A DNA stretch of 64,000 nucleotides from Streptomyces sp. 2131.1. Lineage in GTDB: Bacteria; Actinomycetota; Actinomycetes; Streptomycetales; Streptomycetaceae. The notes under the pieces were generated by a model. That model searched no databases and had not been told where the DNA came from. It worked only from the letters and a program-made list of their open reading frames with translations. Position numbers and translations under genes: made by a program. The stretch's first letter is position 1, and each line of letters begins with the position of its first letter. This document shows positions 16,366 to 25,146 of this stretch, piece after piece. The stretch is from positions 2,170,001-2,234,000 of the forward strand of contig NZ_FNSY01000001.1 of assembly GCF_900105515.1 (NCBI RefSeq). Direction: 5' to 3'.

Positions 16366-18784
16366 ACGCCGCGGCCGGAATCCTGCGCTCCGCCGCGGCC
16401 GAGGCCGGGGCGAGGGCGATCTCCAGGACCTGGCGGACGTCGGTGACCGGGTGGACCTCCAGGGTCTCCAGCACCTCGGCCGGGACGTCGTCCAGGTCGG
16501 CCTCGTTCCGCTTGGGGATCACCACGGTGGTGATGCCCGCGCGGTGGGCGGCCAGCAGCTTCTGCTTCAGCCCGCCGATCGGCAGCACCCGCCCGGTCAG
16601 CGAGACCTCACCGGTCATCGCCACGTCCGTGCGGACCAGCCGCCCGGAGAGCAGCGAGGCCAGCGCGGTCGTCATCGTGATGCCGGCGCTCGGGCCGTCC
16701 TTGGGGACCGCGCCCGCCGGGAAGTGGATGTGCGCCCCGCGGTCCTTGAGGTCCGCGACCGGCAGCTCCAGCTCCGCGCCGTGCGACCGGAGGAAGCTCA
16801 GCGCGATCTGCGCCGACTCCTTCATGACGTCGCCGAGCTGGCCGGTGAGGGTCAGTCCGGACGCCCCGGTCTCCGGGTCGGCCAGCGACGCCTCCACGAA
16901 GAGGACGTCCCCGCCTGCCCCGGTCACCGCGAGCCCGGTGGCCACGCCCGGCACCGCGGTCCGGCGCTCGGCCGGGTCCTGGGCGGACTCGGGCACGTGG
17001 TGCGGGCGGCCGATCAGACCGCGCAGGTCGTCCGCGCCCACCGTGAACGGCAGCTCGCGGTCGCCCAGTTCGTGCTGGGCCGCGACCTTGCGCAGCAGCC
17101 GGGCGACGGCCCGCTCCAGGTTCCGGACCCCGGCCTCCCGGGTGTACTCGCCGGCCAGCTTGCGCAGCGCCGGCTCGTCGAGCGCGACCTCGTCCTTCTC
17201 CAGACCCGCCCGCTCCAGCTGGCGCGGGAGCAGGTGGTCGCGGGCGATGACGACCTTCTCGTCCTCGGTGTAGCCGTCGAGCCTGACCAGCTCCATGCGG
17301 TCGAGCAGCGCCTCCGGGATCGCCTCCAGGACGTTGGCGGTGGCCAGGAAGACGACGTCGCTGAGGTCGAGCTCGACCTCCAGGTAGTGGTCGCGGAAGG
17401 TGTGGTTCTGCGCGGGGTCGAGCACTTCGAGGAGGGCGGCGGCCGGGTCGCCCCGGAAGTCGGAGCCGACCTTGTCGATCTCGTCGAGCAGGACGACCGG
17501 GTTCATCGAACCGGCCTCCTTGATGGCGCGGACGATGCGTCCGGGCAGCGCCCCGACGTACGTACGCCGGTGGCCGCGGATCTCCGCCTCGTCCCGGACA
17601 CCGCCGAGCGCGACGCGGACGAACTTGCGGCCCATGGCGTGCGCGACGGACTCGCCGAGCGAGGTCTTGCCGACGCCCGGCGGACCCACCAGGGCCAGCA
17701 CCGCGCCGCCGCGCCGTCCGCCGACGACGCCGAGCCCGCGGTCGGCCCGGCGCTTGCGCACCGCCAGGTACTCGGTGATGCGCTCCTTCACGTCCTGGAG
17801 GCCGGCGTGCTCGGCGTCCAGGATCTCCTGGGCGCCCTTGATGTCGTAGGCGTCCTCGGTCCGCTCGGTCCAGGGCAGTTCGAGGACGGTGTCGAGCCAG
17901 GTCCTGATCCAGGAGCCCTCGGGGCTCTGGTCGGAGGAGCGCTCCAGCTTGTCGACCTCCTTGAGCGCGGCCTCGCGCACGTGCTCGGGCAGGTCGGCGG
18001 CCTCGACGCGGGCCCGGTAGTCGTCGGACTCGTCCTCCGGGTCGCCGTTGAGCTCGGACAGCTCCTTGCGTACGGCGTCGAGCTGGCGCCGCAGCAGGAA
18101 CTCGCGCTGCTGCTTGTCGACGCCCTCCTGGACGTCCTTGGCGATGGACTCGGCGACGTCCTGCTCGGCGAGGTGTTCGCCGAGCCACTGGATGGCGAGC
18201 TTCAGCCGGGCGACCGGGTCGGTCGTCTCCAGCAGCCGCACCTTCTGGGCGGTGGTGAGGAAGGGGGAGTAACCGGAGTTGTCGGCGAGCGCGGAGACGC
18301 CCTCGATCTGCTGGACCCGGTCCACGACCTGCCAGGCGCCACGCTTCTTCAGCCAGCTGGTGGCCAGGGCCTTGTACTCCTTGACCAGATCGGCGACGGA
18401 CCCGGGCAGAGGGTCGGGGACGGAGGCGTCCACCCGGACCCCTTCCACCCAGAGCGCGGCGCCCGGCCCGCTGGTGCCCGCCCCGATACGGACCCGGTCG
18501 CGGCCCCGGATGAGGGCGCCCGGATCGCCGTCGGAGAGCCGTCCGACCTGCTCCACGGTCCCGAGGACCCCGATCCCGGTGTACGTCCCGTCGATGCGCG
18601 GGACGAGCAGCACCTCGGGCTTGCCCCCGCCCTCCCGGGCGGCGGCCTGCGCGGCCTCGACGGCGGCACGCACCTCGGTGTCGGACAGGTCGAGCGGCAC
18701 CACCATTCCCGGCAGCACGACCTCGTCGTCGAGCGGCAGCACGGGCAGGGTGAGCGGTGTGACGGCAGTGGACTCAGTAGCCAT
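16364..18784 (-). CDS. lon: ATP-dependent protease Lon
   Basis: An 806-residue Lon protease, which unfolds and degrades damaged and regulatory proteins in the cytoplasm. It has the N-terminal substrate domain (LPVLPLDDEVVLPGMVVPL), an AAA+ domain with Walker A GPPGVGKTSLGES and Walker B PVVLLDEIDK, and the C-terminal peptidase domain with catalytic Ser (about 699) in KDGPSAGITM and Lys (about 742) in GGLKQKLLAAH. Length matches the family. I use the ATG at 18784 with an AAGGGGAG ribosome site; an in-frame ATG at 18805 has none. A HAIR-type operator upstream indicates control by the heat-shock repressor HspR. Confidence 0.97.
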   Translation of the reverse strand: MATESTAVTPLTLPVLPLDDEVVLPGMVVPLDLSDTEVRAAVEAAQAAAREGGGKPEVLLVPRIDGTYTGIGVLGTVEQVGRLSDGDPGALIRGRDRVRIGAGTSGPGAALWVEGVRVDASVPDPLPGSVADLVKEYKALATSWLKKRGAWQVVDRVQQIEGVSALADNSGYSPFLTTAQKVRLLETTDPVARLKLAIQWLGEHLAEQDVAESIAKDVQEGVDKQQREFLLRRQLDAVRKELSELNGDPEDESDDYRARVEAADLPEHVREAALKEVDKLERSSDQSPEGSWIRTWLDTVLELPWTERTEDAYDIKGAQEILDAEHAGLQDVKERITEYLAVRKRRADRGLGVVGGRRGGAVLALVGPPGVGKTSLGESVAHAMGRKFVRVALGGVRDEAEIRGHRRTYVGALPGRIVRAIKEAGSMNPVVLLDEIDKVGSDFRGDPAAALLEVLDPAQNHTFRDHYLEVELDLSDVVFLATANVLEAIPEALLDRMELVRLDGYTEDEKVVIARDHLLPRQLERAGLEKDEVALDEPALRKLAGEYTREAGVRNLERAVARLLRKVAAQHELGDRELPFTVGADDLRGLIGRPHHVPESAQDPAERRTAVPGVATGLAVTGAGGDVLFVEASLADPETGASGLTLTGQLGDVMKESAQIALSFLRSHGAELELPVADLKDRGAHIHFPAGAVPKDGPSAGITMTTALASLLSGRLVRTDVAMTGEVSLTGRVLPIGGLKQKLLAAHRAGITTVVIPKRNEADLDDVPAEVLETLEVHPVTDVRQVLEIALAPASAAAERRIPAAA

Positions 18785-18806
18785 GATCTCCCCTTCGGCA
18801 GTCAAG

Positions 18807-18825
18807 TTGAGCTATATCGGCTCAA
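18807..18825. promoter_or_regulatory. HAIR-like HspR operator of lon
   Basis: TTGAGC-N7-GCTCAA, a perfect inverted repeat with the seven-base spacing of the HAIR element (CTTGAGT-N7-ACTCAAG), lies 22 bases before the lon ATG. HspR control of lon is established in streptomycetes; the assignment here is from the motif. Confidence 0.8.
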
Positions 18826-18964
18826 TGCTTGTGAGCCCCGCAATGTTCCCCAGACGTTGTTCGCTCTGAGCGATCAGGCGTTCCCGGTGGAGCGGGCGCC
18901 CCGGAAGGCGTTGTCAGTGATGCCTGTCACGATGCGTGGAGATCGATTCACCAGGGAGACGCAT

Positions 18965-19366
18965 ATGGGTACGTGGGACGTGGGCCCGTTCGACAACGAC
19001 ACCGCCGCCGACTGGTGCGGAGGGCTGGACGACGCCGCGCCGGAGGCGCGCGAGGGGATGGTCCGTGCCGCGCTGGCCGAGACGGCCGGCACCACCGACT
19101 ACCTGGACTCGGACGTGGCGAACGAGGCGATAGCCGCGGCCGCCCTGGTAGCGGCGCAGTGCCCCGGGGGCGCCCCCGTCGACTCCGCGTACGGCCCGGA
19201 CGAGCCCCTTCCGGACCTGACCGGCCTGCGCGAACTCGCGCTCCGGGCGCTGGACCGGGTCCTGACGGAGCCGTCCGAGCCTCTGGAGCTCTGGGAGGAG
19301 GGGGACGACGGACCTTGGCATACGGGCGTCAACCGCCTGCGCGAGACCCTTATGCCCCGGCCCTGA
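18965..19366 (+). CDS. DUF4259 protein
   Basis: A 133-residue soluble acidic protein beginning MGTWDVGPFDNDTAADW, the hallmark of DUF4259. The rest is helical and Ala-rich (NEAIAAAALVAAQ) with a conserved end PLELWEEGDD followed by HTGVNRLRETL. The function of the family is unknown. Many copies occur scattered in streptomycete genomes as lone genes, as here. The ATG at 18965 has a CAGGGAGAC ribosome site. It diverges from lon, so the two share a 180-base regulatory region containing the HAIR element. Confidence 0.85.
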   Translation: MGTWDVGPFDNDTAADWCGGLDDAAPEAREGMVRAALAETAGTTDYLDSDVANEAIAAAALVAAQCPGGAPVDSAYGPDEPLPDLTGLRELALRALDRVLTEPSEPLELWEEGDDGPWHTGVNRLRETLMPRP

Positions 19367-19431
19367 GCGAGTCCTTGCAGCGCACCCGATATTCCGTGGA
19401 GCCCGGGCGCCGCGCCGGACAGGATGGCCCC

Positions 19432-20010
19432 ATGACCGAGACCCCCCTCCCCGTGCATGCCCTGATCGTCGTGGACGTGCAGAAGGACGGGGTGACCGGC
19501 GCGGGGGCCGTCCCCGGGGCCGACGTGCTGCTGGACCGTACGGCGGGGCTGCTGGCGCGGGCCCGGCGGGCGGGCGCGGCCGTCGTACACCTCCAGAACG
19601 ACGGCGACCCCGGGTCGGGCGACGAGCCGTTCACGCCGGGCTGGGCACTGCATCTGCCGGTCGTGGACGGCCCCGCGGAGTCCGTGATCCGCAAGACCTG
19701 GGACGACGGCTTCAAGGACACGTCCCTGGACGCCGTGCTGGCGGAGGCGGGCGTGGAGTCGCTGGCCGTCTGCGGCGTCATGTCGGAGATGTGCGTCCAG
19801 GCGACGGCCCGCACCGCCCTGGAGCTGGGCTACCGGGTCGTCCTCCCGCACGACGCCCACGCCACGCACGACGTCCCGGCCGCGCCCGGGATCAGCGAAG
19901 CGGTGCCCGCCGCCGTCGTCTCCCGGGTCGCCGCCTGGGCGATCAGCGCGGACGCGGACGTCACCACGCCCGCCTCGGCCGTACGGTTCACGGCGCCGCC
20001 GGGCGCGTGA
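19432..20010 (+). CDS. Isochorismatase-like cysteine hydrolase
   Basis: A 192-residue member of the isochorismatase-like hydrolase superfamily (nicotinamidase, carbamoylase and isochorismatase types). The Asp-Lys-Cys catalytic set is present: Asp15 in LIVVDVQKDG, Lys88 in SVIRKTWDDGF and Cys121 in CGVMSEMCVQATA. The cis-peptide motif GVMSEMC is typical. The sequence does not resemble siderophore isochorismatase lacking neighbours, so the substrate is open. CAGGAT lies six bases before the ATG, and there is no ribosome site, suggesting a leaderless mRNA. It stands between a DUF4259 gene and a sigma factor operon. Confidence 0.85.
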   Translation: MTETPLPVHALIVVDVQKDGVTGAGAVPGADVLLDRTAGLLARARRAGAAVVHLQNDGDPGSGDEPFTPGWALHLPVVDGPAESVIRKTWDDGFKDTSLDAVLAEAGVESLAVCGVMSEMCVQATARTALELGYRVVLPHDAHATHDVPAAPGISEAVPAAVVSRVAAWAISADADVTTPASAVRFTAPPGA

Positions 20011-20016
20011 ACCGGT

Positions 20017-20032
20017 CGGCGGTCGACCGCCG
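20017..20032. promoter_or_regulatory. 16-base palindrome before the ECF sigma gene
   Basis: CGGCGGTCGACCGCCG is a perfect inverted repeat ending 11 bases before the GTG at 20044 and seven bases after the isochorismatase stop codon. It could be a short terminator or an operator. Confidence 0.3.
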
Positions 20033-20043
20033 ATAGAAGAGGT

Positions 20044-20646
20044 GTGAGCGACTTGCGCCCCTCGGGGGACGACCGGAGCGACGAGGCGCTGCTGCGTGCC
20101 GTCGCACAGGGGGACACGGCCGCCCTCGCCGCGTTCTACGACCGGCATTCCGGCTGGCTGCTGGCCCGGCTGAACCGCCGGTGTCCGGACGCGGAGACCG
20201 TACGGGAGGTCCTTCAGGACACCTTCCTGACGGTCTGGCGGTCCGCCGCCGCGCACCGGGGCAGCGAGGCCGGAGGCTGGCTCTGGGTGATCGCCGCCCG
20301 TCGGCTGGTCGACGCGCGGCGGACCCGGGCCCGGACGGAACGCGTGGCGGCGGCCGAGCAGACGGGCGGTGTCCAGTGGGCGGCCCCCGTGCCGTCCGCC
20401 GAGGACCGGGTCCTGGCCGGCCTGGAGTACGGGGACGTGGGCACCGCGCTCGACCGGATCTCGCCCGAGCTCAGGGAGGTCCTGCGGGCGACGGTCGTGG
20501 ACGGCCTGACGACCCGGGAGGCCGCCCGGCTGCTCGGCATACCCGAAGGCACGGTCAAGACCCGGGCACTGCGGGCCCGCCGCGAACTCCGCGCCGCGCT
20601 GGACCGCCTGGTCGTGGAGAACGGTCCCCTGGGAGGCACGGCATGA
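20044..20646 (+). CDS. ECF-type RNA polymerase sigma factor
   Basis: A 200-residue extracytoplasmic-function sigma factor. Region 2 is LAAFYDRHSGWLLARL through VLQDTFLTVWRSA and the -10 recognition helix GGWLWVIAARRLVDARR. Region 4 is the helix-turn-helix TTREAARLLGIPEGTVKTRA. No extra C-terminal domain is present. The next gene starts within its stop codon (ATGA) and encodes a zinc-finger anti-sigma-like domain, so the pair is probably sigma/anti-sigma. The operon continues with an ABC transporter. The GTG start at 20044 has only a weak AAGAGG site close by. Confidence 0.9.
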   Translation: MSDLRPSGDDRSDEALLRAVAQGDTAALAAFYDRHSGWLLARLNRRCPDAETVREVLQDTFLTVWRSAAAHRGSEAGGWLWVIAARRLVDARRTRARTERVAAAEQTGGVQWAAPVPSAEDRVLAGLEYGDVGTALDRISPELREVLRATVVDGLTTREAARLLGIPEGTVKTRALRARRELRAALDRLVVENGPLGGTA

Positions 20647-21566
20647 CGATCTGGCACGTGGCGGACGATCAGGTCCTGCGGTACGCGGAGGGCACGGCCC
20701 TGGAGACGGACGCCTGGTCCCTGGAGAAGCACGTCGAGTCCTGTACGAGCTGCGCGGAGCGGGTGTCGGCGGCGGTACGCGGTCGGGGGGCCGCGGCACC
20801 GCTGCTGGACGAGGTCCGGGCGGCCGTGCTGGCGGCGGCGGTTCCGGTGTCCGGCGGCGCAGAGGCGGGACGTCCGGTGACCGGTCCCGGCGCGTGGCAC
20901 GGCCGTGCGCCTGCGTGGCGCCGCTTGCCCGGACGCCACCGCTTCGGCCGGGTGTTGTGGGCGGCCGGGCCCGCCTTGCGGGGGCCGTGGACCGGGGCCC
21001 TGGCGCTGGTGGTGTGCACGGCCGTCGCGCTCGCGTACGGCGGTGGGCTCGGTGGTTCCGTGCGGGCCTTGCTGCTACTCGTCGCGCCCGTGCTGCCGCT
21101 CGCCGGGGTCGGGGTCTCGTACGGGCGCTCCGCCGACCCCCTGCACGAGATCATCGCCACCTCCCCCGGCGGCGGGCTGCGGCTGCTGCTGACCAGGACG
21201 GCCGCAGTGCTCGGGGTGACCGTCCCGGTGCTCGCCCTGGTCTGGGCGGTGCTGCCCGCCTCGGCCGGCGGCCCGGGGCCCCTGGCCTGGCTGCTGCCCG
21301 GGCTCGCCCTGACACTCGCGGCCCTGGGAATCGGCTCGTACCTCGGCTGCCGCACCGCGGCCCTCGTCGTCGCGGCGGGCTGGGCGGCCGCCGTCACCGT
21401 ACCGGCGCTCGACACGTCCCCGTCCACGCTGCTCGACGGAACGCCGACGGCGCTCCGCTACTTCGCGGGGTTCCCCGCACAGGGTGCCTGGGCGGTGGCG
21501 GCCGTACTCGGCGCGGCGCTGCTCGTCCTGCGCCGCCGATCCTTCGACCACCTGGAGACGTCATGA
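20643..21566 (+). CDS. Anti-sigma zinc-finger/multi-pass membrane protein
   Basis: A 307-residue protein joining a cytoplasmic zinc-finger anti-sigma domain to a membrane domain. HVESCTSCAERV (residues about 30-41) gives the HxxxCxxC zinc site of the zf-HC2 family. A linker of about 70 residues leads to roughly six hydrophobic helices between residues 115 and 300. ADPLHEIIATSPGGGLRLLL between helices resembles ABC-2 permease loops rather than a typical single-helix anti-sigma. It should hold the ECF sigma at the membrane and release it on a signal, possibly from the ABC transporter encoded next. Start overlaps the sigma stop codon. Confidence 0.85.
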   Translation: MTIWHVADDQVLRYAEGTALETDAWSLEKHVESCTSCAERVSAAVRGRGAAAPLLDEVRAAVLAAAVPVSGGAEAGRPVTGPGAWHGRAPAWRRLPGRHRFGRVLWAAGPALRGPWTGALALVVCTAVALAYGGGLGGSVRALLLLVAPVLPLAGVGVSYGRSADPLHEIIATSPGGGLRLLLTRTAAVLGVTVPVLALVWAVLPASAGGPGPLAWLLPGLALTLAALGIGSYLGCRTAALVVAAGWAAAVTVPALDTSPSTLLDGTPTALRYFAGFPAQGAWAVAAVLGAALLVLRRRSFDHLETS

Positions 21567-21576
21567 GCGTGATCGC

Positions 21577-22359
21577 GTGAACAGCACCGTCAAGGTGTCG
21601 GGGCTGACCGTGCGGCACCGCCGGAGGACCGCGCTGGACTCCGTCGATCTCGACTTCGGGCCCGGTGTGCACGGGCTCCTGGGCCCCAACGGGGCGGGCA
21701 AGACCTCGCTGATCCGGGTCCTGTCCACGGCCGCCGCGCCGGACGCCGGGCGGATCGAGCTGCTGGGCTCCGACGTGGGCGCGGCGTCCGACCACCGTGC
21801 CCGGGCGGAGGTCCGGCGCAGGCTGGGCTATCTGCCGCAGGAGTTCGGCCACTACGCCGGGTTCACCGTCCGCGAGTTCGTCGCCTATGTGGCGTGGCTC
21901 AAGGAGATGGATTCCACGCGGGCGGCCGCTGCCGTGGAGCGTGCGGTGGACCGCGTGGGCCTCGCCGACCGGATCGACTCCCGGATGAAGACGCTGTCCG
22001 GCGGCATGGTCCGGCGCGTCGGCATCGCCCAGGCGATCGTCAACGAGCCGGAGCTGCTGCTCCTGGACGAGCCGACCGCCGGGCTCGACCCGGAACAGCG
22101 GGTCGAGTTCCGGGCCCTGATGCGGGACCTCGGCGAGCACGCCACGGTGATCCTCTCCACGCACCTCGTCGAGGACGTCGTCACGGCCTGCGAGGGCGTG
22201 ACGCTGATCGAGGCGGGCCGCGTCGCGTACCGGGGCACGACGCGCGAGCTGGCGGCCCTCGGCAAGGACGGCGGCCAGGACGAGCGCGCCGGCAGCCCGA
22301 TCGAGCGCGGCTACACGACGGCCCTGCGCTCCCACCGGGCGACGGCGGGCGCCCGATGA
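21577..22359 (+). CDS. ABC transporter ATP-binding protein
   Basis: A 260-residue ATPase of the ABC-2 exporter type. Walker A is GPNGAGKTSLIR, the Q-loop region GYLPQEFGHYAGFTVREF, the signature LSGGMVRRVGIAQAI, Walker B LLLLDEPTAGLDPEQ and the switch His in ILSTHLVED. It drives the membrane proteins encoded just downstream. The GTG at 21577 is ten bases after the previous stop and has no clear ribosome site, so coupling to the upstream gene is likely. The transported substrate is unknown. Confidence 0.93.
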   Translation: MNSTVKVSGLTVRHRRRTALDSVDLDFGPGVHGLLGPNGAGKTSLIRVLSTAAAPDAGRIELLGSDVGAASDHRARAEVRRRLGYLPQEFGHYAGFTVREFVAYVAWLKEMDSTRAAAAVERAVDRVGLADRIDSRMKTLSGGMVRRVGIAQAIVNEPELLLLDEPTAGLDPEQRVEFRALMRDLGEHATVILSTHLVEDVVTACEGVTLIEAGRVAYRGTTRELAALGKDGGQDERAGSPIERGYTTALRSHRATAGAR

Positions 22360-23654
22360 CCGTCACCGAAGCCCCCGTGCGGCGGAAGGCCCCGGGCCCC
22401 GCGCTGCGAACCGAGGTGCGGCGCGGCGTCGGCCCGTGGACCGGGCTGTGCACGGCGCTCACGCTCGGCGTGACCATGGCCGCGAAGGCAGACCAATGGC
22501 AGGGCGACTGGATCGAGACCCAGAGCCTCCTGCACACCGGCGCCACCCTGCTCGCCTGCCCGCTGGCGGCCGCGGCGGCCTGCTGGCAGGGGGCCCGCGA
22601 CCACCGGCGCTCGACCGATGAGCTGTGGCGCTCGACGCCGCGTGCGCGGTGGCAGCGGATGGCCGTGGCCGCGCTGCCGCTCGCGCTGTGGGCGGTCGCC
22701 GGGTACGTGGTCGCGCTGGCCGGTTCATCGGCGGCCACCTGGCCGTACGCGGGCGGTGGCGGCCCGCTCCTCTCGCTCGTCGTCGTGGACGCTGCCGCGC
22801 TGGCGGCCATGGCACTGCTCGGGTTCGCCGTCGGCGTGCTGTGCCGGTGGCGGCTGGCCGCGCCCGTGCTCGCCGTGTTGATGTACCTGCTGCTCGGGGT
22901 GCCGAACTACTCGGAAACCTCGACGCAGTACCTCGACCCGGCCGTGCAGTACGTGCTGTGGGACCGGCTGCCCGTGTGGTGGTTCGCCCCCGCCATGGCG
23001 GCCTGGACCGGCGGACTCGCGGTCGCCGCGCTCACCGCCGTCGCGGCCCGGCGCCGGCTCGCCGCCCTCGTGCCGCTCGCCGTGGCGGCCGCCGTCGCCC
23101 CGCTGATCGTGTCCACGGGCGACGGCATGTTCCGGGACGACCCGGCGGCCCACCGCATCGCCTGCACGGAGGGAAGCCCGCAGATCTGCCTGAGCGGGCA
23201 TCAGGAGCACCTGTTGCCCCAGGTCACAGAGGCGCTGTCGGGGCTGACCGGGCGGTTGGAGGGGCTCCCCGGCGCACCGAAGCGTTACGTCGACCGGCCT
23301 CCCGCGCAGCACGCCGACGAGGCGAGGATGCCCACCCCGAATGTCGGCTGGTACCTCCTGCGCGGGCGGCTCCAGCACAAGGAGGACTTCGCCTGGCAGG
23401 TGGCCAGGCAGCTGCTCGACCGGGACTGCCCTGTTCACGAGGCGGGATCCAGGAGCTGGAACCGCGTGACGGGGACCGACATCGCGGTCGCCGGGTGGCT
23501 GATCGGTTCCCACACGGCGCAGATGACCTATGTTCCGGATTCCCCGGAGCTCCGCCGCCTCGAAGCCATGCCCGACGCCGGGCGCCGTGCCTGGCTGGGC
23601 CGCTACATGAGCGCCCGCAACAGCTGCGACGCCTCGAAGGTGCCGGTCCTGTGA
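22356..23654 (+). CDS. ABC-2-type permease with large outer domain
   Basis: A 432-residue membrane protein starting in ATGA overlap with the ATPase gene. Six hydrophobic helices lie between residues about 25 and 260. A roughly 170-residue hydrophilic domain follows, rich in His and Cys (HRIACTEGSPQICLSGHQEH, later LLDRDCPVH and ARNSCDASK), probably outside the membrane. DHRRSTDELWRSTPRARWQRM is the cytoplasmic loop seen in ABC-2 permeases. The outer domain has no match I recognise; its four or more cysteines could form disulfides. It presumably acts with the flanking ATPase and second permease. Confidence 0.75.
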   Translation: MTVTEAPVRRKAPGPALRTEVRRGVGPWTGLCTALTLGVTMAAKADQWQGDWIETQSLLHTGATLLACPLAAAAACWQGARDHRRSTDELWRSTPRARWQRMAVAALPLALWAVAGYVVALAGSSAATWPYAGGGGPLLSLVVVDAAALAAMALLGFAVGVLCRWRLAAPVLAVLMYLLLGVPNYSETSTQYLDPAVQYVLWDRLPVWWFAPAMAAWTGGLAVAALTAVAARRRLAALVPLAVAAAVAPLIVSTGDGMFRDDPAAHRIACTEGSPQICLSGHQEHLLPQVTEALSGLTGRLEGLPGAPKRYVDRPPAQHADEARMPTPNVGWYLLRGRLQHKEDFAWQVARQLLDRDCPVHEAGSRSWNRVTGTDIAVAGWLIGSHTAQMTYVPDSPELRRLEAMPDAGRRAWLGRYMSARNSCDASKVPVL

Positions 23655-24253
23655 GCCTCCCCGTCCTCTATCTCCGCTCCCGCGCCCTCCCCCGTACCGC
23701 CGCGGCCCTGGCCTGCACGGCCCTGCTCGCCGCCTGGGCGGCGCACTGGCTCCAGGCACAGCCCCACCTCACCCACGGGGCCCGCGTCCCCGTCCTGGCG
23801 CTGGCCCCGCTGCTCGCATCGTCGGCCATCGGGACGAGCCTGTACGCGGCCGCCGACGAGCTCGACCGGACGGCGGTCCGGCGCTGGTGGCCCCGCAGGC
23901 TGGCGCACCTGCTCGCGCTCACCGTCCCGGCCGCCGCCGCCCTCGCGCTGGCCGTTCCGGGGCATCCCGAGGCGTTCGGGGCGCCCGGCATGGTCCGCAA
24001 CGTGCTCGGTGCGACCGGGGTCGCGGCCGCGTCGGCCGCCCTGATCGGGGCCCGGCTCAGCTGGCTGCCGATGACCGTCTACGGCGGCGCGGTCTATCTC
24101 GCCGCGCCCCGGACCCCGGGCGGAGCCGCCTCCGTGTGGGCCTGGCCGATGCAGCCGGGGCCGCAGGTATGGGCGTGGGCCGTGGCGTCGGCGGCGTTCG
24201 CGGCGGGGGCGGTGCTGTACGCCGTGCGCGGGGCGCGCCGCGAGCGGGACTGA
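23651..24253 (+). CDS. Small ABC-associated membrane protein
   Basis: A 200-residue integral membrane protein with about five or six helices (ALACTALLAAWAAHWL, VLALAPLLASSAIGTSLY, AHLLALTVPAAAALALAV and others). Its GTG start overlaps the previous stop codon (GTGA), making it the last gene of the sigma/anti-sigma/ABC operon. It resembles the second half of ABC-2 permeases, so the exporter probably pairs it with the 432-residue protein. No catalytic motif is visible. Confidence 0.7.
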   Translation: MSLPVLYLRSRALPRTAAALACTALLAAWAAHWLQAQPHLTHGARVPVLALAPLLASSAIGTSLYAAADELDRTAVRRWWPRRLAHLLALTVPAAAALALAVPGHPEAFGAPGMVRNVLGATGVAAASAALIGARLSWLPMTVYGGAVYLAAPRTPGGAASVWAWPMQPGPQVWAWAVASAAFAAGAVLYAVRGARRERD

Positions 24254-24300
24254 CGCCTCGTCGCCGGGCCGGAGGCGCCGGCCCCCGCACCCCGCCCCCG

Positions 24301-24360
24301 TTCGAACTCGCCGGCCCCCGCCCGCCCCCGTTCGAACTCGCTGGCCCCCGCCCGCCCCCG
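24301..24360. repeat. 30-base tandem repeat
   Basis: Two 30-base units starting TTCGAACTCG and differing at one base, in the 156-base gap before the spermidine-synthase-like gene. C-rich; function unknown. Confidence 0.85.
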
Positions 24361-24409
24361 CGCGACAGGATGGCGGGGTCACCGACCACGGCCACCGGAG
24401 ATCAGTGCC

Positions 24410-25102
24410 ATGTCCCACACGTTCGGCCCCGACGCCGACGCCCCCGTCACCCTGGACCGCCGCGAGGGACCGTACGGGGAGGTCGTCCTGCGCAGGCGCG
24501 GGGAGGACTTCGAGATCATCGCCAACGGGTGCTTCCTGATGGACACCTCGGACGGGCGGTCCGAGCGGCTGCTGATCGACGCGGCGCTGGAGGCGCTGCC
24601 GGCCGGCCGTAGCGGGCCCGCCGTGCTGATCGGGGGACTGGGTGTCGGGTTCTCGCTCGCCCGGGCCGCCGCCGAGCCGCGCTGGGGGCGGATCGCGGTC
24701 GCCGAGCGGGAGCGGGCGATCGTGGACTGGCACCTGGACGGACCGCTGGCCGGGATCTCCGGACCGGCGCTCGCCGATCCCCGTACGGAGATCCTGACGA
24801 CCGATCTCGTCGCGTATCTGCGCACGACTACGGACCGTTACGACGCACTGTGTCTGGACATCGACAACGGGCCGGACTGGACCGTCACCGAGGACAACAA
24901 CAGCCTCTACTCCCCCGCCGGTCTGGCCGACTGCCGGGCGCGGCTCAACCGGGGCGGGGTCCTCGCCGTGTGGTCCGCACAACCGTCCGACGCATTCGAC
25001 CAAGCCCTACGGAATGCCGGGTTCCAGGGGGTAAGGGCGGAAGAAGTGGGCGTTGCCCGAGGTGTTCCCGACGTGGTCCATCTCGCAATTCGATCGGACT
25101 GA
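24410..25102 (+). CDS. Spermidine-synthase-like methyltransferase-fold protein
   Basis: A 230-residue protein with the spermidine synthase/methyltransferase fold. GPYGEVVLRRRGEDFEIIAN is the N-terminal strand motif, LMDTSDGRSERLLID resembles the polyamine synthase entrance, VLIGGLGVGFSLARAAA is the nucleotide-binding loop and DALCLDIDNGPDW the second acidic motif. It lacks the full polyamine-synthase active site (the conserved Asp between is replaced), so many such proteins are thought to be uncharacterised transferases. The ATG at 24410 has only a CCGGAG ribosome site. It appears monocistronic, with a palindromic terminator after it. Confidence 0.75.
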   Translation: MSHTFGPDADAPVTLDRREGPYGEVVLRRRGEDFEIIANGCFLMDTSDGRSERLLIDAALEALPAGRSGPAVLIGGLGVGFSLARAAAEPRWGRIAVAERERAIVDWHLDGPLAGISGPALADPRTEILTTDLVAYLRTTTDRYDALCLDIDNGPDWTVTEDNNSLYSPAGLADCRARLNRGGVLAVWSAQPSDAFDQALRNAGFQGVRAEEVGVARGVPDVVHLAIRSD

Positions 25103-25124
25103 CATTCCCCCGCCGGGTATCGCG

Positions 25125-25146
25125 GCGCCCCGGGCGCCCGGGGCGC
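25125..25146. terminator. Perfect 22-base palindrome after the spermidine-synthase-like gene
   Basis: GCGCCCCGGGC followed directly by its inverse complement, 22 bases after the stop codon. It would fold into a short GC-only hairpin. Confidence 0.55.

Noticed and set aside
20643..21566. Plain single-helix anti-sigma factor
   Set aside because: The zinc finger is followed by about six hydrophobic segments, so the description as a multi-pass protein was used instead.
24301..24360. Possible operator array before the spermidine-synthase-like gene
   Set aside because: Only two C-rich copies without symmetry; simple slippage is a sufficient explanation. Kept as a repeat only.
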